NCBI RefSeq assembly: GCF_014284335.1
Contig: NZ_JACOGF010000011.1
Span: 1 to 64,000, forward strand
DNA length: 64,000 nt
Reading direction: 5' to 3'
Source of the DNA: Undibacterium hunanense
GTDB lineage: Bacteria; Pseudomonadota; Gammaproteobacteria; Burkholderiales; Burkholderiaceae_D
Every line of letters starts with the position of its first letter. Within the stretch, counting starts at the first letter, position 1. Below the pieces are notes generated by a model. That model ran no database searches and was not told the DNA's origin. It saw nothing but the letters and a program-made list of their open reading frames with translations. Below, piece by piece: positions 8,346-19,000 of the stretch. Made by a program: the position numbers and the translations under genes.

Positions 8346-9203
8346 AACCGCCACATGAAAATATTATCTGGATTAATGTTGTTACTCGCGTTTTCTGGGT
8401 GTGACAAGAATGAACAAGCAACTAAAGCAAGTGCCATCGCTAAAAGTCTTTGTAATGGATATAAAAAAGAAGTCGGTAAGCTAGTTAGCTACCCTGACTC
8501 TAATGCACCTGAAGGCAAGAGATTTATCAATGATTTGATAGAGATTAAAACTGCATCGGGATTCACAATGCGTCTGCCGCCGTTTGTTGGCGGCTTGGGG
8601 ACACCTAATGAGCGTTGTGAAGCGCAAACAGGACGATTTGATTTTTTTTGGGTTGATGGAAAATTGGTTCCCGATTTTGATTTGAAAACGGGCGCACGAG
8701 TACCTAAAGGCGTGATGATTCAATATTTTGTCAAGTTTACGCAGCCAAATAAAATTCAAATTGAAAATTATGGGCAGAATATTTTCCTGCCACCGAGTTA
8801 TAAATGGATGCTTGAGGGGGCTTTCCCTATTGTTGGATACGAGAAGATTTGGGTGTTGCCTTTTGCTAATTATTATGCTGCTGAACTACGGCCAGAGAGT
8901 CGAAAAGATAAAACATTATGGAGATCATCATTGCTATTTACTGAAGTTTTAGATGCTACCGGCTCCTCCGTTTTGTTTTCTTGCGGGCATATAGATTTTA
9001 AAGAAGTGGGTGATGGGTTGTCTGTAAGCCTTGATCCTAGATTTGTGACAGATCCAAACAGCACGAAATGTGATTCTGGACTCAATTTCTCGCCCGGTGC
9101 AGGTGGCCGTATTGATATTTACTCTCCCCATTTTTTGGAAGAGGGCGCTCAAATCGCTAACGCTGTTATTCGAGAACTAAATTCATATATTGTTAAGGAT
9201 TAA
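8343..9203 (+). CDS. Hypothetical lipoprotein in the T1SS operon
   Basis: I do not recognise the family. It has 286 aa with a lipoprotein signal: hydrophobic segment SGLMLLLAFSGC with the lipobox Cys at residue 20, then a charged D/K-rich start. The mature part has four further Cys, no transmembrane segment and no repeats. The start is TTG: AAGGAG at 8331-8336 sits 6 nt before it, whereas the ATG at 8355 is too far from that site. It begins 37 bp after the exporter and precedes the RTX substrate gene. One hand-counted line (8701-8760) gives 32% G+C, against about 53% in a line of the exporter, hinting at acquisition. A membrane-anchored protector against the lipase domain of the neighbouring giant protein is a hypothesis only. 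Confidence 0.75.
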   Translation: MNRHMKILSGLMLLLAFSGCDKNEQATKASAIAKSLCNGYKKEVGKLVSYPDSNAPEGKRFINDLIEIKTASGFTMRLPPFVGGLGTPNERCEAQTGRFDFFWVDGKLVPDFDLKTGARVPKGVMIQYFVKFTQPNKIQIENYGQNIFLPPSYKWMLEGAFPIVGYEKIWVLPFANYYAAELRPESRKDKTLWRSSLLFTEVLDATGSSVLFSCGHIDFKEVGDGLSVSLDPRFVTDPNSTKCDSGLNFSPGAGGRIDIYSPHFLEEGAQIANAVIRELNSYIVKD

Positions 9204-9277
9204 TCAATGCCGTATACCTTTACTGCTGCTGAATAAAGTGAACTGTCAGACGTTAGAGGTTGTGTTCAGTAGACAAT

Positions 9278-9399
9278 GAAGTAACCGGTCGTATGGATGC
9301 GAGAACAGCAGAACCTTTTGCATCCAACCATCAATTGAAAGAGCCGGTCACGATGCTGTTTATACGCATGTGGTGCTGAAGAATTTGAGGATTGGGTGA
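9278..9399 (+). pseudogene. Decayed duplicate of the 3' end of the T1SS ATPase gene
   Basis: The stretch aligns along its length with 8170-8305, the last part of the exporter gene. Shared blocks include ATGGATGCG versus CTGGATACG, GCAGAACCTTTTGCA versus GCAGAACATTTTGCA, CAATTGAAAG, ATGCTGTTTAT, TACGCATG, GAAGAATTTGA and GAGGATTGGGTGA versus GAGGATTGGGTAG. Several small deletions break the frame, so it is a remnant. It lies between the lipoprotein gene and the small membrane-protein gene. Each of those genes is therefore preceded by a copy, intact or decayed, of the exporter 3' end, which implies duplication by recombination. Confidence 0.85.
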
Positions 9400-9497
9400 G
9401 CATCTAGTGACGGTAATTCTGATTTTGGTCAAATTTGGTCAAGGTTGGGGAGCTGATTTTAGATCACGATTATGTAAGTCTATTGTGCGGAAAAATT

Positions 9498-10004
9498 ATG
9501 GGCGGGTTAATTATTATTTTTGTAATTCTTATTTGGGTTACCGGACTCATGTTTTTTATAGAGTTAATCACCCGTAAATTCGCTGATAAGTGGTGGCGGC
9601 TAGTGGTTGCAACCCCTATCTTTTTTGTTCTGCTACTTTTACCAATTGCTGACGAAATAATTGGTAAAAGACAATTTGAAAAAATGTGTGAAGAGCAGTC
9701 TAAAGTTGTTGTTGATGTGGTAATGGCGAAAGGACGAATTGTACAATTTGATCGTAGCCCATTGAAATATCCTCGCGATACCGCAATCCCTATTACGATT
9801 TTGCCCAAAAGATATGTTGATGTAGAAACTGGAGAATTAGTTTTTCATTACAACATTGTTACAGCCAGCGGTGGATTTTTGAGTAGATTTTTGTCACTAA
9901 CGGAAGATCCTCAGCCGTTTATTTTCACTGCCTTTTGTCGGCCAGACAATCAAGTAGATCAGCTTGAAAGGTTGGGGTTAATTAGTCGCGAAAAAAAGAA
10001 ATGA
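9498..10004 (+). CDS. Small membrane protein of unknown function in the T1SS operon
   Basis: A family I do not recognise, 168 aa from the ATG at 9498. Two hydrophobic segments lie near the N-terminus (GGLIIIFVILIWVTGLMFFI and WRLVVATPIFFVLLLLPIA). About 115 residues follow with two Cys (CEEQ and FCRPD), probably outside the cytoplasm. A TTG at 9435 opens the frame earlier but has no ribosome-binding site, and the residues before MGG look non-native. It lies 17 bp upstream of the giant RTX gene and after the exporter remnant. Hand-counted lines give 33-45% G+C. Its placement next to a lipase-headed substrate makes an immunity or secretion-accessory role possible; nothing in the sequence proves either. 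Confidence 0.7.
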   Translation: MGGLIIIFVILIWVTGLMFFIELITRKFADKWWRLVVATPIFFVLLLLPIADEIIGKRQFEKMCEEQSKVVVDVVMAKGRIVQFDRSPLKYPRDTAIPITILPKRYVDVETGELVFHYNIVTASGGFLSRFLSLTEDPQPFIFTAFCRPDNQVDQLERLGLISREKKK

Positions 10005-10010
10005 AATTTT

Positions 10011-10024
10011 AGGAGAAAAAATTG
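10011..10024 (+). promoter_or_regulatory. Ribosome-binding site deciding the TTG start of the giant gene
   Basis: AGGAG (10011-10015), six A residues, then TTG at 10022. The first in-frame ATG (10049) is 33 nt from this site. Site, spacing and start codon closely repeat those of the lipoprotein gene at 8343. Confidence 0.75.
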
Positions 10025-13000
10025 GCTTCAACAAATACAGGTACAAGTATGGCAAATATTCACAACGCATTTATCAATGCCATTTTGGCAGACGCATCAT
10101 ATGTAAAGACTTTAGGTAAGAATGAAACGGGTGAAAATCTGGCATCAGAACTAGTGACCCGAATGACCTCGCCGCTCGCGTCGTATATTGGAGAAAATTT
10201 TATTGTTCTGGATGTAACGCCACCTAATTTTTCAAGTTTTAACGCGGTGGTATGGAAAGAAATTAGTACTGGTAAAGTATTTGTGTCCATTCGCGGAACG
10301 CAAGAATTTCTTGAAGATTTAATTGTGGCAGATATGGATCTTGCAAAATCTGCGCAGGCACGACTTCAATTAGTCGATATGGTTAATTGGTGGTTGAGAA
10401 TAACTACCCCAGTCGGGCAAACTGCAGCCCAAGTTGGACTTGATTTGGCATTTGCTTTGCCTAATCAAATATTGACGGCGCTTGACCTTATTCCAGTTTC
10501 GACAAAATATGTTTCGAAAGATGGTGTTCCGGGCGAAGGTATTATCTCTGCGTCTACACTGATGAATGGCGTACAGGTTGATGGCCACAGTTTGGGAGGG
10601 TATCTCGCTTCAGCTTTTACGCGACTCTTTGGTAGTCAAGCCCATGTCGAACATACCTCCACATTTAATAGCGCGGGTTTTGCTCCCGGCTACGAAAAAA
10701 TTTTTAGTCAGTTACAAAATGTAATTGGTCAAGGCTATGGCAACGCAAGTTTTTCAAACGAATCACAACAGTCAAACTATTTTGCACAGAATGGTTTTAA
10801 TATCACCACAAATAACGCGTATTTTAGTCAGGTTGGACAAAGGATTCCATTATTTAACGAGAGGGACCTCACCCAAATTGGAAATCATTTTATGTATAAG
10901 ATTTCCGATTTGTTGGCTTTGGGCGATGCATTGTACAAGCTGGATCCGACCTTAAATATTGATGCTTTGAATACACTTATTTCTGACGGTGCTGGCACTA
11001 TGGATGCCTCATTGGAGGGAGTGCTGGATGCGGTGAGAAAGATACTTTTTGGCCCCCAAACTGTTCCAACGTTAATTGGCGATTCTTCTGGTAGTAGTTT
11101 AACACGCCAGTCTTTTCATTTTAATCTTGAGGATCTTCAAGTTCGCGGCGGCGATGACGGACCGTTTCATCAATTGATGGGCAAGGTTTTTATAGATAAA
11201 GCCGCACCAACTTCAGATGAGGCAAAAAAGAATATTGGTGCATTCCTCAGTTTGTACTATTTAGCGCCATTTACATTCCGGACAGATTCGTCAATCGAAA
11301 CGCAATTGATCACAGCTCAGGGCGATATAGGATCAAAGTGGCTGGCTGATAAATCATTGAGTCAGTCAGACAGGGATTTAGGGAAAGCCAATTTTACAGA
11401 TCAGTGGTATCTGGATCGTTCGAATTTTATTGCTGCATTCATTGAGGCAAATAATTCGAAAAGCAACAATGCTACGTCGTTTGACCCCAATACCTGGATC
11501 ATTGCAGATTCGGACAGTAGCCGTACTTTGACGTTGAGCCCCTATTCTGGTGACCCATTGGATCCGCTTGGTAATGCGCAAGGAAGCAGTAATCCCATTG
11601 GTCAACTCAATAAAGTTTACTTTGGAAAGCGACTGACTGCGAATTCCATCACTGCAGATAGTTCAAATAGTCATATCTATGGCGGTAATGTAGATGATGT
11701 TCTGACTGGTGGAAAAGGGGATGACTATATCGAAGGTGAAGGCGGTGCTGACATTCTTATTGGTGGCGTTGGCAGTGATACTTTGGTAGGTGGAGATGGT
11801 GTCGATATTTATCGGTTCTCAACAAATGATGGCTTAGATCAAATCATTGACAGTGATGGTCAGGGTGTTATTTCCATTAATGGACAAAATATTACCGGTG
11901 GTGTTGCAGTTGCCAATGGCAACAAAGAATGGATCAGCAACGAAAATAGCAATATCAAGCTTACTTTATTAGAACAGGTTGGTGGAAAGAAAGACCTGGT
12001 TATCAATTACGGTAGTGGGGATTTTGTTAACATCAAAAACTTCCACGATGGTGATTTTGGTATTAATTTACAGAACAATGTATTGGCGCTATCTAATACT
12101 GGAACTGTACTGAAACCATTGGATCATTATGAGTACAGAAGTGACGGCGTACATAAATCTTATACCGTATATGACGCAAATCTGACTGGCGTCGCAAAGA
12201 ATGATAATTATTCGGTCGTTACTGACAATGATGCCAACCATGTCTGGATAGGCGATGGCAACTCAAGTATCACCGGCGGAACGGGTAATGATCTTATCGT
12301 CACTCAAAATGGTAAAAGTACGATATCCGGTGGTGGCGGACAGGATCTCTTTTTGGTCGGCAATGGTGACAATCAAATCTTTGCAGGGGTTAAAAATACT
12401 GATCTTAATTTTAGTGCCATCATTGCTCTTCAAGATACTGCTGTTGCCACAAATTCAAAGGGTGCTTTTATCGCCGTGGGTGACGGCAATAATACGATTG
12501 TCGGTGGTAATGGCAATGACGCAATTAGTCTTGGCACGGGAAACAACTATGTAATTTGTGGTCCCGGTTCAGTTACTTTGAGTGGTGGAACAGAAACGAC
12601 GCTATTAGGTCCAGACTGGACGACTTCAATCGCAGGAGCCTCTGTTAGATACTCGCATGTAGGTGGCGTAGTACTTTCTCCATACAACGCATCCGCTGGA
12701 TATCAAGGTAATGTTTTAATTGACGACTCGGGGTCCAACCAGGCAGGAGTACCGTTTGGTGTAGGTAACGACACGATCATTGGTGGCAATGGTAATAGCT
12801 ATTACATGCTTTCCAACGGTAATAATTATTTGGATGCAGGTGATGGCAATGATTATATTCACGCAGGGGTCGGTAATAACAGCATCTTCGGTGGTGGTGG
12901 TAATGACACCATTTTTGGTGGTGGCGGCAACAACTACATCGAAACTGGTAGTGGCGACGATTTGGTCGTGTTGCAAGGCGGTAAATCGACGGTCTATGGC

Positions 13001-16000
13001 GGGTCTGGCAACGATACAATCTATAGTGGTGATTTAGGTGCCAACTGGGCGACATCACAAAAAAATAACAATACCTATCTTGTCGCTGGTACAGGTAATA
13101 CTGCACTTTATGGTGCGGGTGGTAGCGACACACTTGTTGGTGGGAGTGGCAAAGATTCTTTGTATGCGGGGTCCGGCAAAGAAACCCTGATTGGTGGTAG
13201 TGGTAAAACCTTGATGGTCGCTGGGTCAGGGAACGATCATATGAAAGCCGGTACCGGCGATACCACTATGATAGGCGGTGCGGGCAACGATACGATCATT
13301 GGTGGTAGCGGCAGGATGGATGTCACTGGTGGTTCTGGCGACGCGACAATTATAGGCGGTAGCGGGGTCGCTCATATCTGGGGCGGGTCGGGTAAAAATA
13401 TCATTTCTGCTGGCGATGGCGGTGATGCCAGCGAAGCTACTCAGGTGACTGCGGGCGCTGGTGATACCACGATATATGGTGGCCTTGGTATAGATAACAT
13501 TTTTGCTGGTACCGGCACTAATCTGATTTACAGTGGTGATGGTGGTACCAAAGACAATCCGACAACCGTCTCTTTGAGCAGTGGTGAGGCAACTATCTAT
13601 GGTGGCGCCGGTGTAGTCCAGATGACTGCGGGAAGTGGTAAGGCAACAATGGTTGCCGGGGCCGGTAGCAACACCTTCTTTGGTGGCATTGGTGCGAGCA
13701 CTTATAAAATTGATGGCAACAGCGGACAAACTAAAATTAACGATAGTAAAGCAGCCGATACCCTCTTGTTTGGTAATGGTGTGTACTTTACTGATATTAC
13801 TGTGCGGGTTGAACGATTTTCTAATGGTACCGTGACGACTTTGCAGCTTGAAAGTGGTGCAACAGTTACTATCAATTCTGGTGAGTTAAGTCTGATTAAA
13901 TTTGCGGATGGTGGAACAACTACGCTGGCCGAACTACAGAGTAATGAAGTCACAATTGGCTCAAAAACATATTCGAAGGTAAGTGCAACTGCAAATACGG
14001 GGGTGACCGATCTTGTTATGACCGGTGGAAATGACGTTGTAGCGACAGGTAATGAACTCGACAATGTCATAGTTTCCAACTACGGTAACGATACGCTGAT
14101 TTCGGGCGGTGGCAATGACACGATGGTCGGGGGTGGCAGTTCAGTCCGCTATGTCATCGGCTCCGGTAGTCAAATCACCACTATTAACAGTAGCCGTGGA
14201 GGTGATATTTTAAGTTATGGCACAGGTGTTACCGTTGCCAACCTCAGCGTTTCTGTGACGACTGCAAGCGATGGGAAATCTGTTTATACGCTGACGAACA
14301 GTGCTGGCGGATCAACTGTTATCAATGCCAATGCTGATGGCACATCGGTGGACACAATCAGCTTTGCCAATGGTAGTTCTGCATCATTGAGTACCTTGCT
14401 TGCTGGAATCCCTAATGGTCCGACTTCTGCCACATCGAGTGTGGACGTTATTCTGCCGTCCGGTATTCGTAATATGACCCTGACTGGTACGGGTAATCTG
14501 ACGGCGACGGCAAACAATTTTGGTAACGTCATCACTGCCAATGATGGCAATGACATGCTCATTGGCGGAGCAGGGAATGACACGCTGATTGGTGGAATAG
14601 GCCAGGACACACTGAAAGGTGGTGGCGGTGACGATTCGCTGGTTGCAGGTAGTGGTAATACCGTCCTGTATGCCGGAAGTGGTAACAACACGCTGGTTGG
14701 TGGTCACGGTAATAACCTTTATTACGGTGAAACCGGCAATGACACAATCATTGCTGGCACCGGCAACGATACGCTGGTCGCGGGTAGTGGTAAAGAGGTC
14801 TTGCAAATTGCCTCAGACCGTAATCACGTTACCGCCACCTCCACAGCTGGTGCTGATGGTTCTGCCAATGTGTTGTTGACTATACCGATCGCCAACAGTT
14901 CTGTGCTGATACAGAATGTGACTGCGTCGCAATCACCAAGTATTCTTTTGGGTGACAAATCAACGGTGACGTTAAGTCAGTTACTGGCTTTAAATCCTGC
15001 CAATTCCATTTCTTCTGCAACTGGCATGGTCATGCCTTTAACGGCAGTGAAACTGACGCTGACAGGCAATGCAGATGTCAGCGTCACCGGCAATATGTTC
15101 GATGATGTGATTATTGCCAATGCAGGTAATGACACCTTGATTGCAGGAACTGGCAATGACACCCTGGTTGCGGGGGCGGGTAACGCGACCCTGGTCGGTG
15201 GTGCCGGCAAAGAGCAATACCTTATCCAGGCTGGCACTGGTAAAACCACGATACAGCAAAGTGCATTGCGTGATAGCCTTGCATATAGCACAGGCGTGCT
15301 TGCTTCCAGTTTGACAGCAACTGCTGTCACCAGCAGCGACGGCACAAAAGATGTCACCATCCAGAATAAACTTGGTGGTTCGGTGGTCATCAAAAATTGG
15401 TCAGCGAGTTCGTTGAACAATTTTGTTTTTGCTGATGGCAGTACGGTCACTGTTGCACAATTGCTTGGGCAATCGCCGACTGGGCCGACAGCAATGACGT
15501 CTTCAACCAGTGTCCCCGTGCTGCCTGCCGGTATTTTGAATCTGACTTTAACAGGTTCAGGTAACCTGACAGCAACAGGCAATGATTTGCCAAACCTGAT
15601 TACCGCTAATAGTGGCAACGACACCATCACCGCTGGCAGTGGGCCAAGTACGCTGGTTGGCGGCAGTGGCAACAGCGTGTTGATTGGCGGTACGGGTGAC
15701 GATACCCTGATCGCAGGTGCAGGTCTGACTACACTGATAGGTGGCGCTGCTGGCACGAAAGATACTTTCGTGATCAACAATGCAGCAGATGTCATTATTG
15801 CTGGGGCCGGTGCGGCCAACCATATTGAACAATCAAGCGTGAGCGTAACGGCTGCGGATGGATTGTTGCAGTTGACCGGCATCGGTTCAGACAATATCGT
15901 GCTGACAGCCAATAATCTCAACGATATCATCACAGCCAATTCAGGCAATGACACGTTGGTTGCCGGAACCGGTAATTCCACTCTGGTAGGTGGCACCGGT

Positions 16001-19000
16001 GCTGATACTTTCCTGATACGGAGTGGTACTGGCAATACGACCATTACCAAAACGTCCGCTCAGGACCGACTGACATTTGGTGCCGGTATAGGATTGAATA
16101 CGTTGTCGGCAACGACAGCAAGGCAAGCTGACGGCTCGTACACCCTGACGGTGGTCAGCAGCACAAGTGGATCAGTCATCATTCCTAACTGGAATGCCAA
16201 TGTCCTGAACCAGATTAATTTTGCGGATGGAAGCACCTATAGTTTAGGTCGTCTGTTGGCGCAAGCGACTACCGGCCCGACTGCAGCAACGTCTGCCTAC
16301 AATATCAGGATGGCTGCTGGTGTACAGCATTTAACGCTTACTGGCAGCTCAAATCTTGTTGTGTACGGTAATGAACTGGACAACGTCATTGTTGCCAATA
16401 ATGGTAATGACACCATCTATGCAAGTGATTTTTTCCGTGGTTCAGGCATAGGTGGCAATGCGACCCTGATCGGTGGTAGTGGCAATAGTGAACTGGATGC
16501 TGGTTTTGGTGACGCCACACTGATTGCCGGTAGTGGTTTGGTTACCATGGTCGGCGGGGCAGACAATACCCACGATACTTTCATCGTCAATAATTCATCT
16601 GATGTTTTGCTGGCCGGCCCTGGCAATGCTTCTTTCACCGTCCAAACATCGGTCAGTTTTACCTTACCGAATGCTATTGCAGGGCATACTACCAGCCTGG
16701 TTGCCACAGGCAGTGATAATCTCACTCTCAAAGGCAATTCTGGCGCATCCACGATTATTGCCAATAGCGGTAATGACGTGCTGATAGCGGGGTCAGGTAA
16801 TGACACACTGGTTGCCGGCAGTGGCAGCGATACCTTGACAGGTGGTGCTGGCTCTGTGACTTACCTCGTCAGCAAGGGTAACGGCAATGTGACTGTGACC
16901 AATAGCAGCACCAGAGATACTTTGCAATTTGGTGCCGGCATCACATCTGCCAACGTCAGCTATAGCAATGCACTGGTAGCTAATGTGCAGACCATGACGT
17001 TTAGCGTAGCTGGTGGGCCGAGTATTGCCGTACAGGGCAATCTGGGTAAAGTACGCTTTGCTGATGGTAGCTATAACACGTATGTCAGTGATGGTTTGGG
17101 AAATACGACGATCAGCAATTACGCTGTTGTCAGTAAGCCGACGACCAATTACATATACCTGGGAAGTACCGATACCAATATAGATGGTGGTAATTTAAGT
17201 GTGTTTGTGCAAGGAAATGCCGGTGGCTTGACTTCGGTAAACAAGATCATTGCAGGCAATAACTCCAATATCAGTGATATTGCTATTTCGGTTTCAGGCA
17301 AATATCTGTATGCCTCAAGCCGGACTGTTGACGTCAATACCAATAGCAATGTGTGGGAATATGCCATAGCGGCAGACGGCACATTGACAATGATCGGCGC
17401 TACGGCAACCATGGGCAACGGAGTCAATTCTAATGGTAGTGTGCGTGCATCAGGTATCACTTTTGATCCGACCGGACGTTATGCTTACACGATTAACTTT
17501 GGTAACTATATTTCCCAATTTACAGTTGCTCAAAACGGGGCCTTGACACCGCTTTCGACACCAAACATTACCTCTAGTACTGCTAAAAGTATCATTATTG
17601 ACCCAACGGGGAAATATGCTTACGTCGCTGAAAACGGCAATTCACCGAGCGTGCTCCAGTTCAATATTGGTGCTGACGGGGCATTGACCCCGATGGCTAC
17701 AGCTAGGGTTACTGGAACCGTCAGCTATCAATTCTCAGCAAGTGCCAAACCAGTTATTGATCCTTCAGGTAAATTCCTGTTCTATGGACCGGCTGAATAT
17801 AGCATTGGTGCAAATGGCCAGTTGACCTTCATGGGTAATGTCTTTGAAACGGGTGGATTGATTAGCCAGGTTGTTATCGACAAGTCTGGCAAATATGTTT
17901 ATCAGATCAGTTCGAACGGAACGGGTATCTATGGCTATAACCTCAATGCCAATGGCTCTGTCACTGCGTTGCCAACACAAATAACGGCATCTGGCACGGC
18001 CATGAGTGCCTTGACGATTGATCCCTCAGGCAAATTCATTTATGCAGCAGCCAATGCAGGCGCAGTCATGCTTGAATATGCCATTGGGGCCGATGGTGTG
18101 CTGTCACCATTAGTTAATTCATCGATCAATACCAACATAGGCAGCAGTATCTCCTATACGACTTTTGCAATCGCCACAGCTACAGAAAACACGTCTTCCA
18201 TCGTATCAACCGTCCTGTCCAACGACAGTTGGACCAAGGCAGATGGTAGCTATGGAAGTAATGTGTACAACGTAGACGGAAGCAGTAGCGGCACTGTCCA
18301 CAACGTCAATGGCACGGTAACAACCTATACCAACGATGGCGTCACACTTTCCACATCCGGCAGCTATGTTGCGCCAGGTACGACGATCAACCTGAAAGGC
18401 ACTGGTACAGCGGACATCAGTCTGACTGGTAACAGTCAGGCTAACGTCATTACCGCCAATGCCGGTAACGACACCTTGATTGCAGTGGGGGCAAATGACA
18501 CATTGATAGGTGGTACTGGTAAAGACACATTGTCAGGCGGAACTGGCAACACGACTTATGTGTTTAATAAAGGTAATGGCAACACGACTATCAATCAAAC
18601 AGCCAACACCGATACCCTGAAATTTGGTACAGGCATTACTGCTGCTGACATCGTCGCCAGTTCAACCGGTAGTGGCACTACAACAATCGTGACCTTGACT
18701 ATCGCCAGTGGGGGTGTAATTGTTCTCAACAACAATGCGCTGACGCAGGTTAGTTTTGCTGACGGCAGCACTTCGACCATTAGCAAATTGCTGGGCGCAG
18801 CGAGTACTTTGTATTCTTCCACCAGTGTTGTCATGCCAGCCGGTATCACGTCACTGATATTGACAGGCACTGCTGACATCAGTGGTACAGGCAATAGTCT
18901 TAGCCATACCATCACTGCAAATAGCGGTAATGACACATTGATTGCAGGCAGTGGGCCAGCAACGCTGATCGGTGGCGTCGGCAATGATACTTTTGTCTTG

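Noticed and set aside
10022..10600. LapA-type N-terminal retention module in the giant protein
   Set aside because: The N-terminus is a lipase-like domain, no di-alanine LapG site was evident, and lapD/lapG are not nearby.
14977..16050. A 357-codon open frame, and others, antisense to the giant RTX gene
   Set aside because: They are the complement of repetitive Gly/Asn/Thr codons, follow the repeat period, are Val/Pro/Leu-rich and lack ribosome-binding sites.
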